Source of the DNA: Rhynchonema sp. JSB1_4
Lineage: Eukaryota > Nematoda > Chromadorea > Monhysterida > Xyalidae
Assembly (NCBI GenBank): GCA_030248065.1
Contig: JASAMV010004006.1
Location: 1 to 64,000, forward strand
Reading direction: 5' to 3'
DNA: 64,000 nucleotides
The translations under genes and the position numbers were made by a program. The notes beneath the pieces were generated by a model. That model was given only the letters and a program-made list of their open reading frames with translations, was not told the origin of the DNA and searched no databases. Every line of letters starts with the position of its first letter. Within the stretch, counting starts at the first letter, position 1. Below, piece after piece: positions 42,801-54,026 of this stretch.

Positions 42801-45800
42801 TGAATGAATAAATAAGTTTCAGCTGAGTGCACTGAAGGAAGGATTTGTACCAAACATGGTGTGGAGGCATGTGGCCCGGGGCCGAATGTTGTGTGCTACG
42901 AAACGGGCTGGCACGTTGATGGTGTACCTGTAAGGAAATGTGGTTGTAATGGCCCACGTTGGTTGATGTTGACATAATCTGTACTGTCTGTTGCCTTACG
43001 TAAGTTCGAAATGACAGACCAATCGTAACCCGACGAGGCACAATTGCAGCTTGCGATGACAAGTGGGGAGATACTTGTGCTCACCTCAGTGACCATTGCT
43101 CGGACTGGGATGACGTAAAAGACAATTGTTGTGCAACTTGCAAAAGCCAACCCCGTATGTATCAATACTAAAAACAGTAATCTGTTAATCTAACAGTCTA
43201 CACATTAAGCGACGTGAAACATTTGTCAATCTGTTTGTTCAGCGGAATGCGTTGAGGGCAGAATGTGCACGAGGAAAGGTATATCTGCGTGTGGCCCGGG
43301 GCCGAATGTTGTGTGTCATGAAACGGGATGGAGCAGTAACGGTGTACCAGTGAAAAAATGCGGTTGCAATGGCCCACGTGGGTTGTTTCAAATCATATCC
43401 ATTGTCAATTTTCAATTCTTCAGTATCTTCGTTGCAGCATGCGCAGACAAGTGGTTGAACTGTGAAGATTACAAAAATGCGTGCTTCGATAGTGATCAAG
43501 TGAAGGACAACTGTTGTGCCACATGTAAAAAAGAGCCAAGTACGAACGTTACACGTGTTATTCAGTGTTTTTTGTGAAAGAATAACATTCAACATTTTCT
43601 CAGAGGAGTGCGTGGAGGGAAGGCTTTGCACCATCAAGGATCTTGATGCATGTGGCTCGGGGCCGAACGTTGTGTGCTATAAAACTGGATGGAGCAGTAA
43701 CGGTGTTCACGTGAAGAAATGTGGTTGCAATGGCCCACGTTGGTTAAAGCTTCAGACATACATAGTTATGGTACATCTCCAAGTCAGCAGCACAAATTAT
43801 TTCCTGTTATCTTCATTGAAGCATGCGTGGACAGGTGGTCGAACTGCGAAGATTACAAGAATGCGTGCTTCGATAGTGATCAAGTGAAGGACAACTGTTG
43901 CGCCACGTGTGAAAAAGAGCCAAGTACGAACGTTATGCATGTTATTTTCAGTGTTTTTGTGAAAGAATAACATTCAACATTTTCTCAGAGGAGTGCGTGG
44001 AGGGAAGACTTTGCACCATCAAGGATATTGATGCATGTGGCTCGGGGCCGAACGTTGTGTGCTATAAAACTGGATGGAGCAGTAACGGTGTTCCCGTGAA
44101 GAAATGTGGTTGCAATGGCCCACGTTGGTTAAAGCTTCAGACAGGGTTATGGTACATCTCCAAGTCAGCAGCACAAATTATTCCCTGTTATCTTCATTGC
44201 AGCATGCGTGGACAGGTGGTCGAACTGCGAAGATCACAAAAATGGGTGCTTCGATAGTGATCAAGTGAAGGACAACTGTTGTGCCACATGTAAAAAAGAG
44301 CCAAGTACGAACGTTACACGTGTTATTCAGTGTTTTCTTGTGAAAGAATAACATTCAACATTTTCTCAGAGGAGTGCGTGGAGGAGAGGCTTTGCACCAT
44401 CAAGGATCTTGATGCATGTGGCTCGGGGCCGAACGTTGTGTGCTATAAAACTGGATGGAGCAGTAACGGTGTTCACGTGAAGAAATGTGGTTGCAATGGC
44501 CTACGTTGGTTAAAGCTTCAGACATGGTTATGGTACATCTCCAAGTCAGCAGCACAAATTATTCCCTGTTATCTTCATTGAAGCATGCGTGGACAGGTGG
44601 TCGAACTGCGAAGATTACAAGAATGCGTGCTTCGATAGTGATCAAGTGAAGGACAACTGTTGCGCCACGTGTGAAAAAGAGCCAAGTACGAACGTTATGC
44701 ATGTTATTTTCAGTGTTTTTGTGAAAGAATAACATTCAACATTTTCTCAGAGGAGTGCGTGGAGGGAAGACTTTGCACCATCAAGGATCTTGATGCATGT
44801 GGCTCGGGGCCGAACGTTGTGTGCTATAAAACTGGATGGAGCAGTAACGGTGTTCCCGTGAAGAAATGTGGTTGCAATGGCCTACGTTGGTTAAAGCTTC
44901 AGACATGGTTATGGTACATCTCCAAGTCAGCAGCACAAATTATTCCCTGTTATCTTCATTGAAGCATGCGTGGACAGGTGGTCGAACTGCGAAGATCACA
45001 AAAATGGGTGCTTCGATAGTGATCAAGTGAAGGACAACTGTTGTGCCACATGTAAAAAAGAGCCAAGTACGAACGTTACACGTGTTATTCAGTGTTTTCT
45101 TGTGAAAGAATAACATTCAACATTTTCTCAGAGGAGTGCGTGGAGGAGAGGCTTTGCACCATCAAGGATCTTGATGCATGTGGCTCGGGGCCGAACGTTG
45201 TGTGCTATAAAACTGGATGGAGCAGTAACGGTGTTCACGTGAAGAAATGTGGTTGCAATGGCCTACGTTGGTTAAAGCTTCAGACATGGTTATGGTACAT
45301 CTCCAAGTCAGCAGCACAAATTATTCCCTGTTATCTTCATTGAAGCATGCGTGGACAGGTGGTCGAACTGCGAAGATTACAAGAATGCGTGCTTCGATAG
45401 TGATCAAGTGAAGGACAACTGTTGCGCCACGTGTGAAAAAGAGCCAAGTACGAACGTTATGCATGTTATTTTCAGTGTTTTTGTGAAAGAATAACATTCA
45501 ACATTTTCTCAGAGGAGTGCGTGGAGGGAAGACTTTGCACCATCAAGGATCTTGATGCATGTGGCTCGGGGCCGAACGTTGTGTGCTATAAAACTGGATG
45601 GAGCAGTAACGGTGTTCCCGTGAAGAAATGTGGTTGCAATGGCCTACGTTGGTTAAAGCTTCAGACATGGTTATGGTACATCTCCAAGTCAGCAGCACAT
45701 ATTATTCCCTGTTATCTTCATTGAAGCATGCGTGGACAGGTGGTCGAACTGCGAAGATTACAAGAATGCGTGCTTCGATAGTGATCAAGTGAAGGACAAC

Positions 45801-48800
45801 TGTTGCGCCACGTGTGAAAGCGAACCAAGTACCATCAGTATTATCCGATAAAGACCTGTTCTTTACTGCAGTCGACGTAAGTCGTTGGCAATCGTAGTCG
45901 ACGACTGTATGCAGGTAGACAACCTCCAATAATTTCCAGCAATGTCTGGCCCAGATTCTGAAATATGAGATTTGCAGCATGTCTACGACTGCCCAATTCG
46001 ATTTCGACCTGCAGGCGCAGACGGCGGTTGACAAGGTTATCGTCAGTGCGAATGCACCAGAGACTTATGTATACTTGCGGGACCACAAAAACAAACACGA
46101 GCTAGTTTAACGCTCGCGTAAAACATTCCTGCTTACGTCAGCAGTAGTGCACAGGCGGGAGTGGAAGGGGTAAAGGAATCGGTCCCACTTTCCACCCCGT
46201 CTCACTTTCCACCCATATCCCACTTTCCATCCAATATGTGAAAAGCTACATCTGTACGGGAAACTTGGTAAGAAAGTTGGCAATAGACTTTGGGCTAATT
46301 TATAGCACCGAATCGGCCATCCCAAATCACCATCGGCGGCATCGGGCTAAAACATAAACTGGTCTGACTTGCACATATAAACCGCCTATCACACAAAATT
46401 TGACGCTGATTCCAAATATGCTAGTTCTTTTCTCATCCAACATGGTAGAACCTGTCGTTTATGTTGTTTGCGGCCAAATGCAAGGTGTACATACCCACAT
46501 CACTGAATGATGTGCGGAATGCATGTGCAGTGCACCCAGCAGCAGCCAGTTTCGGAATTTGATGGTATCCCCAAATTACCACACACCGCACGTACGCAAC
46601 ATCCGATGGGGTACATCCCATACCCCGATGGTAACAACGGTGATCTCATATCTCATTCTTATGACGTCGGATTGCAGTGAAGCAACCACCAGGCGAATCA
46701 GCGCAACATTTTGGACCCATACAGTACATTAGATTTGCTCAAGATCCGATCTAAAGTCCGATGCCATCCATGGTGACCACCTTGACCTCATAACTCCTTC
46801 GTGCTATGTATGTCGGATTAGAACGAAACTAGCATGTTTGGAATCAGCGTCAAATTTTGTGTGATAGGCGGTTTATATGTGCAAGTCAGACCAGTTTATG
46901 TTTTAGCCCGATGCCGCCGATGGTGATTCGGGATGGCCGATTCGGTGCTAGAAACTAGCCCAAAGTCCATTACTAACTTTTTTACCGTGTTTCACATACA
47001 GATGCAGCTTTTCACATATTGGGTGGAAAGATTGATGGGTGAAAAGTGAGACGGGATGGAAAGTGAGACGGGATGGAAAGTGAGACGAGATGGAAAGTGA
47101 GACGGGGTGGAAAGTGGGACTCACTGCGGGTAAAGCTACGCAGCCAGTGCACACAATACGAGTCGCGCAGTGCAACATGTCTACTTTTCCCCGTTTCGAC
47201 CTGCTCTCGTAGACGGGCGCAGCGCACCGGGTGCAAGATTGTCGCGCCGCGATTTTCAGGTTTTGACGGAAATTGACGATAAAACGTCAGGGTGGGTTGT
47301 TCATCATTTGTGTATGAAGGCCTGGTCTTCCGTACTTTTCGTGTTATGCTGATTTCAACTAAAACTGTCCGTGCAACGCTTTTCTCACTGCTTCAGGGAC
47401 TTTTTGCAAGCGTTATACATATTGTCAACGTGACAGCTGGTTGTTGTTATTGGTTGAATTCTCCTTAAACTTCTGTTTCTAATGGGCGAGCCGAAGTTTT
47501 CAAAAACATTTTGTATGCAGCGTACGGGCTTCAAACATTGCATGAGTCTCCGTCATCGGGCCAGTGCACGAGTCACAGTGGAGTACGTCCCACAGTTACT
47601 AAACCCGAAACTCAACCTTTGAAACATTCGGGTAACAGGCACGCGCGCAGCCTGCCAACCAGTCAGGCAGCTACATACATGGAATGTTTCAGAACTACAT
47701 ATGAGTGATTAGTGTTCGCGTTTAGAACTTAACAAACTACGGGTCGTATTTATTGCGCGGCAGCGAATTTAAGAATTTTGCACACTGAGGCTCGTGCTTT
47801 CAAAGCAGAATGTGAAGGAGACTTTCTATTAACAACAGCCAGCTAGCAAATACTGTAGGGGTCGAAAAACATCCCTGAAATAAACTGACTAAACCTAAGT
47901 TTATGGACAATTTTGCTTGGAATCAACAACATGGAAGACGCAGGCATTCTTGAAATCATTGATGGTGAACAACAACCAATGTATTCGTCACGCGCTAAAA
48001 AAATACATCGTTTTGCCCCAACAATGAACTTCGTCAAAGATGTGCCCTAGTCACTTCAAGGCTGTGTCGACTACGATTACTTGCAGCTTGCGTCGACCAC
48101 CTTAGAATCAGTCAAAATCTACATCGATTATTTTTCAGCGGGATGCGTGGAAGATAGGATATGTAGCACCAAGGGTGTGAGTGCATGTGGCCTGGGGCCG
48201 AATGTTGTGTGCTATGAAACGGGATGGAGCAGTAACCGTGTACCCCTGAAGAAATGTAGTTGTAACGGCCCACGTTGGTTGATCTTTCGAATCCATGCTT
48301 TCTGAGGTTTCAAGTTAACAGTGTCACATGTTTGCAGCATGCGTGGACAACGCTGCGTGGTCTCGGATTTGCGCTAAATACTTCGAGTTTTGCCACAAAC
48401 ATGATGGTCTGACAGCCAACTGTTGCGCCACGTGCAAAAATCGTCAGTTTATATTTCGGGTTACTAGACTAGCTCGTTCGTACTCAGCATCAGCAGTGGC
48501 TTGTAGCTAAAGCTTGGTTTAGACTTCAGAGTAATTCACAGGAAATGATGTGATGAACTGACATGGACCTGAGATAATTAAAAACTGCTGACGGAAAACT
48601 CAGACCAGCGTTCTGTTGAGAGATACAGCATCAATGTTGACCTGAACACGTCAACTTACGAAGCGCACTTGCACAGTGAAAGTGCATTTGTTACGAACCG
48701 TTTTCCCAACTTTAAGGGTACGATTCAAGTAAGTGACAGCAAAACAATTAGCTCATGTTTTCACACACATTCCAGCACCATGTTTTGACAAATATACCAA

Positions 48801-48882
48801 TTGGTGCGCCAACTGGGTCCCATACTGTCACCACCCTGATGTTCGCAAAGGATGCCGAAAAACCTGTGGATTATGTTCTTGA
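39807..48882 (+). CDS. Secreted multidomain ShKT protein A, about 22 exons
   Basis: Exons: 39807-40035, 41623-41772, 42634-42738, 42823-42957, 43050-43154, 43243-43377, 43438-43539, 43604-43738, 43822-43923, 43989-44123, 44203-44304, 44370-44504, 44584-44685, 44751-44885, 44965-45066, 45132-45266, 45346-45447, 45513-45647, 45727-45828, 48139-48273, 48338-48442, 48776-48882: about 909 residues. Exon 1 encodes a signal peptide (MKCNQLIIPISLLLNL) and a cysteine-rich domain. The next 20 alternate a six-cysteine module, C-x5-C-x7-C-x7-C-x(8-20)-C-x-C-N-G with GPNVVC at its centre, and a modified ShKT module, about C-x6-C-x6-C-x9-CC-x2-C. The last is a classical ShKT domain ending RKTCGLCS. Every internal exon starts and ends in phase 1. 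ShKT domains occur in many secreted enzymes, surface-coat and immune proteins as well as toxins; no activity is claimed. The intron at 45829-48138 holds a 939-bp fold-back element. Some repeated modules could be skipped in the mRNA. Confidence 0.8.
40375..40563. mobile_element. Palindromic MITE in ShKT gene A intron 1
   Basis: The left arm TTAGGCCGCACTCAGACAAA and right arm TTTGTCTGAGTGCGGCCTAA are perfect complements, continuing inward as CGCGAAAAGCGAAAAG. There is no coding content. A sequence with GTTCGTGTCGGATTTTG and CCCGATCC words lies just upstream (40240-40330), a probable decayed relative of the element at 58276-59240. Confidence 0.8.
43604..45828 (+). repeat. Tandem array of exon-pair units in ShKT gene A
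   Basis: Six head-to-tail units of about 381 bp, each an exon of 135 bp (six-cysteine module), an intron, an exon of 102 bp (modified ShKT) and an intron. Starts of the 135-bp exons are at 43604, 43989, 44370, 44751, 45132 and 45513. Two unit types alternate, differing at VEERLC versus VEGRLC and at other sites. The pair at 44370-45131 is repeated 762 bp later at 45132-45893 with almost no change. Confidence 0.9.
46182..47120. mobile_element. 939-bp fold-back element with about 300-bp inverted repeats
   Basis: The ends GTCCCACTTTCCACCCCGTC and GACGGGGTGGAAAGTGGGAC are exact complements. The arms continue inward for about 250-300 bp (to about 46435 and from about 46828), with small differences. 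The outer part is built from TCTCACTTTCCA units, that is GTGGAAAGTGAGAC on the right. The 390-bp centre has no recognisable frame. It lies in the long intron of ShKT gene A. Confidence 0.85.
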
Positions 48883-50424
48883 TTGTAAAAGTCGTCCACG
48901 GCTGGCTGTCGGCGACATTTAACTGTGTGACGTGTGATCTTGATTAAATGCCAAAGATTATGCTTTTATGTGCACTGCAAAACATGCAAGCAGTCCTGTT
49001 TAATTTTGTTAGTTTTTCTTCTTTATGTTGTTTCTGCCTTTTTGTATCGACAGTAAGTACTGTCCCATGTCATTGTCATGCTTCCACATTTGCCGGAAAG
49101 AGCGAGGTGTGAAGACCCCAAAGATATTTGCAGCCGCAAATTTAGTCTGGGATTTACTCGAAACGCTTTCGACTAACAGTGATAGTGCACAACACAAGGA
49201 AGATGAGGAGAAACAAACTAAATTTTTTTCTTGGGCTGCAAAGAATATACTGTGGGGGCAATTTTCGAAAAAATGTAAACAAGAGTGGGTGTAAAGGTCT
49301 GCGTGAAATCCGGTCGAAAGCTCGGTCGATGTAAGCTCGATAGTCAACGACAGCTTCGTAACCTGACTTCATATCGGAGAAAATGTCTTGTTGAAAGTCT
49401 CATTTCATGTGACCGTGGTTGTTTCGAAATCTACGAAATCGAATCAACAATAAATTTACGGGAAATAAGCATAGTTGAATTCCGATTTAGCGTACCTATA
49501 ATAACGGGGAGCGCATGTACAGTATGTATTATACATTTCAAAATCCTTTGTGAACAAAACATGGCTTTCTTCGACTGGGGCTCGAACCCAGGTCCTCCGC
49601 CTAGCCGGGGCATACATACTGTAGCTCTACCGACTGAGCTATCGAAGTGCCTGCCCTTGGACGCAAAGTTTTTGGTCATATACATACGCAATTGTGATTT
49701 CTGTCCTGAGCAATGCCCCGGTTAGGCGGAGGTCCTTGAATTCGAGCCCCAGTCTTAGGAAGCCATTTTTTGTTCACAAAGGATTTTGTAATGTGCATGC
49801 CCTCCCCGTTATTATTCAACATAGTCTGCTAACAACAAGCAAACTCCCCCTAACGTATACAATACAGTACATACCTATGTATGTACAATGTACATATATA
49901 CGTAAGTCATAACCGATAAAATGGGTTCGGCTCCAGCTGTAGCCTGTTAGCGTAAAACTACACATTGGGTGTAAAACTACACATTGGAATCGCCCTGGGT
50001 AGTAGACAACGAACTAAGCAGACGCCACCAATACGACATAATTCTGATTTCTGTGATGATCCGATTAAAACTCTCAAGATCATATTTACCGCAATACTGT
50101 ATGGTAGATTATGCCCTATACATATTACATGTATATACAGATCGGGTGGCATTCATAAAGTTATCCAGTTTGCATTAGTGGGACTGACTGATCCAGACCA
50201 TGCATTTTTGTATGACGATCATTTCCAAACAGAAATAGCTCAATTCAGACCACTGTGTTTAATACCCGGCTTATTATATTATATGGCGTTTATCTCTGGC
50301 TCATATATACATACATATATGTACATGGATATTTTATCGTACTTCTTCTCTTAGCTACTGCTCTTAACCGCCAGCACATCACAGAATAAACGGCAGTTCG
50401 CCTCATATCTTTTCTGAGAGACAT
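48883..50424. other. Between ShKT genes A and B: SINE pair and MITE fragment
   Basis: No gene. 48883-49000 resembles the 3' flank of gene B (54027-54120), as expected of tandem duplicates. 49255-49345 is a half copy of the 226-bp MITE (GCAATTTTCGAAAAAATG, GGTCGAAAGCTCGGTCG). The inverted SINE-like pair is listed separately. AAACGGCAGTT at 50388-50398 repeats the motif before gene A. Confidence 0.5.
49495..49827. repeat. Inverted pair of tRNA-derived SINE copies
   Basis: On the minus strand 49650-49570 reads like a tRNA: TTCGATAGCTCAGTCGGTAG, then CTGGGTTCGAGCCCCAG (a paired T-arm), and CTTCGA pairing with TCGAAG as an acceptor stem. The stretch between D and T arms is too long and has no good anticodon stem. 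The tail (AAGCCATGTTTTGTTCAC, AAAGGATTTTG, CTCCCCGTTATTAT) recurs in opposite orientation at 49712-49827. A tail plus tRNA-like head in two copies marks a SINE, not a tRNA gene. Confidence 0.65.
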
Positions 50425-53400
50425 ATGAAGTACAACATGCTAATCATTCCAATGCTGTTATTGTTGTTGTTTGATCTGGATGCCAGTTCAGCGTCTAATT
50501 TGCCAAAGTGTGTGCGTGATTTTGATTGCACCGACAATTTGAGAGACTGTGATGAGCAAGTGAGCAGTCCGCAAAAGTGCCATGACGACGTGAGACTGCG
50601 CAGTTTGGACTGCTGCAAGACTTGCCGTGAACGAGCACCCTGTAAGGCAACGATCGACCTATACTTCATATTGACAAAATCGACACCCGCTACATTGTAC
50701 CTAACTAATCTTCGGTCGCCATAGCAATGTTCAACATTAGGGTTCAAACGGGAGCCCGATCCCGAAGGGTTCTTGGACTCCGATCCGAATCCCGATCCCG
50801 ACACCGAAACTTCTACCAGCCACAAGATTGTTTGTCATTTTGCGCTCAGAATTGTTTACGTCTCAAAAGGTTGCCTATTTTACTCAAAATAGTGTTTTTG
50901 TGTCAAATTTGTCCCAAAAGTTCTTTCAACTGAGTTCGAGTGATACAACTGAACCCTGTCTCCAGTTTCTACATGACAAAAAGTATTTTCTCTAATCCCG
51001 ATCCCGAACTTTTGGCCAATCCCGATCCCGAGTCACGGTCTCGACAATTTATGGGGTTTGTCCCGATCCCGATCCTGAATTCGAACTTGCGATGCCATTT
51101 GAATCCTTTTCACCATACGCTGAGTAGTCGCCATTAAAACGTTAGCGGCAAGTCCTGAAAAGCATTTCAGCTGGCCGTGGGTCGCTGTGCCACTACTGTA
51201 CCTAAGGACTACAATGGGAACATTGTGTAACCTCTGAATAACAACTATATGATAACGAAATTATATTTCTTTGCATTTGGTGCACAGGGAATTGCACGGA
51301 AGGTAGCGACTGTACGCGATTCGGTAAAACGACGTGTGGCACAGGCCCGAATGTAGTGTGCTACAAGACGGGAGAAATGTGGGAAAGTGGAAAGTACATT
51401 CATCTGGCTGTCAGACTATGTGGTTGCAATGGGAAACGTTAGTGTGCATTACTTTAAGCACTCAAATAGCACACAGGCCTGCACTCAGGCTCGTACCAGT
51501 GCCAGAATTAGACCACGGCTTAGAGCTATGGTCAGTGAGTCAGCTGGGATTTGGCCAGCCACCCCCCCAGGTGAGGTCAGGTACATACAATCTTTGTCTG
51601 CCAAAGAAAATTATGCCCCAAGCCCAGCTATGACAGCTTGTCTTTGTCCACGATGTCTGGGCATTAGCTAAAAAGTGTTTTGATTTTCGCGTCAATGAGC
51701 AATGTGCAAAATGAGCACATTTTCTCAAATTTTTGACTACTTTAAAGGCGCTTAACACATGTCTTCAACTGCCGAATTAAGCAGCATTGACATTTCGAAT
51801 TACGCCACTTTTGCGCACTCGTGCTTCGACCACACACAAACATCAAGAGCTGTTATTGCCCCAAAATATGAGCTAAGCTATAAGCTTAAACTTGAACTCC
51901 CGCCTGGTTTTTGAAACAATGTGTTCCTCAGGGGCCTGTTAATCTGAGTATCCCGTACCAGGTTCTCTGCTGGTGTCTATGGGTGGAATTTTCGAAACGG
52001 TGTAAAGGTCAGTTGGGCGTGAGGGTCGGTGTAAAGTTCGGTCGAAAGCTCGGTCGGCGTAGCTCGGTGTAAACGTGAAACATTGCCTGTTATTAACGCG
52101 GAATGTTTCAAGTTTACACCGAGGTCTATCACACTGAGCTGTCGACCGAGTTTTCCACCGACCTTTACACTCAACTGACCTTTACACCGTTTCGAAAATA
52201 TCACCCTATGTATCCAAGTGTTCAAAATTACATTTGAAACCAATTAAATTATTAGATTTATATTTATTTAATAAATTTAGATTTATTAAATTATTAGATT
52301 AATTAATTTATATTCATGCTGGTGCAGCCTGTGAGGACCAATATCCGGAGCAATGCCCTGCTCATGTTGACCAATGTCACGACTCGGACCTCATCAAGGC
52401 ACAATGCTGCGCCACGTGCAAAAACGCGTCGTGTGAGTCAAGGGCACAATGGGGTTCTCATTTGCATTCTCCGCCTGATATCTGACCTGATTTGTAAATG
52501 AATAAATAAGTTTCAGCCCAGTGCACTGAAGGAAGAATTTGTACCAAACATGGTGTGGAGGCATGTGGCCCGGGGCCGAATGTTGTGTGCTACGAAACGG
52601 GCTGGCACGTTGATGGTGTACCTGTAAGGAAATGTGGTTGTAATGGCCCACGTTGGTTGATGTTGACATAATCTGTATTGTCCGTTGGTGTTGCCTTACG
52701 TAAGTTCGAAATGACAGACCAATCGTAGCCCGACGATGTACAATTGCAGCTTGCGATGACAAGTGGGGAGATACTTGTGCTCACCTCAGTGACCATTGCT
52801 CGGACTGGGATGACGTAAACGACAATTGTTGTGCAACTTGCAAAAACCAACCCCGTATGTATCAATACTAAAAACTGCAATCTGTTAATCTAACAGTCTA
52901 CACATCTAGCGACGTGAAACTTTGGTCAATCTGTTTGTTCAGCGGAATGCGTTGAGGGCAAAGTGTGCACGAGGAAAGGTATATCTGCGTGTGGCCCGGG
53001 GCCGAATGTTGTGTGTCATGAAACGGGATGGAGCAGTAACGGTGTTCATGTAAAGAAATGCGGTTGCAATGGCCCACGTGGGTTGTTTCAAATCATATCC
53101 ATTGTCAATTTTCAATTCTTCAGTATCTTCGTTGCAGCATGCGCAGACAAGTGGTTGAACTGTGAAGATTACAAAAATGCGTGCTTCGATAGTGATCAAG
53201 TGAAGGACAACTGTTGTGCCGCATGTAAAAAAGAGCCAAGTACGAACGTTACAAGTGTTATTCAGTCTTGTTGGTGACAAAAATAACATTAACCATTCCT
53301 TTAGAAGAGTGCGTGGAGGGAAGGGTTTGCACCATCAAGGATCTTGATGCATGCGGCCCGGGGCCGAACGTTGTGTGCCATAAAACAGGATGGAGCAGTA

Positions 53401-54026
53401 ACGGTGTTCATGTAAAGAAATGTGGTTGCAATGGCCCACGTTGGTTAATGTTTCACATGAACTATCTGGTTTTCCAAGTCAGCGGCGGCGTTAGTAATGT
53501 TTCATATTTTTGCAGCCTGCGTGGACAATGTTGCTTGGGCTCATACTTGTGCTGAACACTTCGACTTGTGTTACAAGCACGACGATCTGACAGCCAACTG
53601 TTGCGCCACGTGCAAAAATCGTAAGATGATTTCGGATGATTATACGTAGCTCACTCGTACTCGCAGAAGTGGCCCACAGCTTTAGGCGTAGGCTAACGAT
53701 GAAGTCACGTCAAATGTTGTCCACGCACTTGATACGATTGACGCAACGCATCGCACCACAGGTCAACCAACGAAATGCACTTTTGCAGGAATGAGGACAC
53801 TTATTGGGAAAAGCAGTCATAGTTTTGAGGATATTTCTATCCTCAAATATACATGCGACCTGCTCACAAGACCAAAAGCCGGAATACAGTACGTTATACC
53901 TGCCTTTTTTCCTTTTCAGCACCATGTGTTGACAAATATACCAATTGGTGCGCCAACTGGGTCCCATACTGTCACCACCCTGATGTTCGCAAAGGATGTC
54001 GAAAAACCTGTGGATTATGTTCTTGA
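50425..54026 (+). CDS. Secreted multidomain ShKT protein B, 10 exons
   Basis: Exons: 50425-50641, 51288-51437, 52328-52432, 52517-52651, 52750-52854, 52943-53077, 53138-53239, 53305-53439, 53516-53620 and 53920-54026; 431 residues. Exon 1 has a signal peptide (MKYNMLIIPMLLLLLFDL) and an N-terminal cysteine-rich domain ending DCCKTC. Exons 2, 4, 6 and 8 are the GPNVVC six-cysteine module. Exons 3, 5, 7 and 9 are the modified ShKT module ending in CCATC, or CCAAC in exon 7. Exon 10 is a classical ShKT domain with RKTCGLCS before the stop. All junctions are phase 1. Gene B is gene A without the tandem array: its exons 3-7 are nearly identical to the matching exons of A, including intron sequence, so this part duplicated recently or is kept alike by gene conversion. 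Secreted; function not known. Confidence 0.85.
50738..51094. mobile_element. Decayed CCCGATCCCG-word element in gene B intron 1
   Basis: The left side has GGTTCAAACGGGAGCCCG and CCCGATCCCGA words (50744-50805). The right side has CCCGATCCCGAGTC and CCCGATCCTGAATTCGAAC (50995-51090). The layout matches the intact element at 58276-59240. No target duplication was identified. Confidence 0.6.
51981..52206. mobile_element. 226-bp palindromic MITE in gene B intron 2
   Basis: Starts GGGTGGAATTTTCGAAACGG and ends CCGTTTCGAAAATATCACCC, flanked by TAT on both sides (51978-51980 and 52207-52209). It is nearly identical to the copy at 58879-59104. Confidence 0.88.

Noticed and set aside
42951..43746. 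Extension of the six-cysteine exons through the RWL residues after CGCNGP
   Set aside because: Reading on past the C before GTTGGT breaks the phase with the next exon, while the same position is a GTTAGT or GTTCGT donor in the first modules of genes A, B and C.
49570..49650. A tRNA gene on the minus strand
   Set aside because: Acceptor and T-arms pair, but there is no proper anticodon stem, the middle is too long, and the head and tail recur in inverted orientation nearby; it is a SINE.
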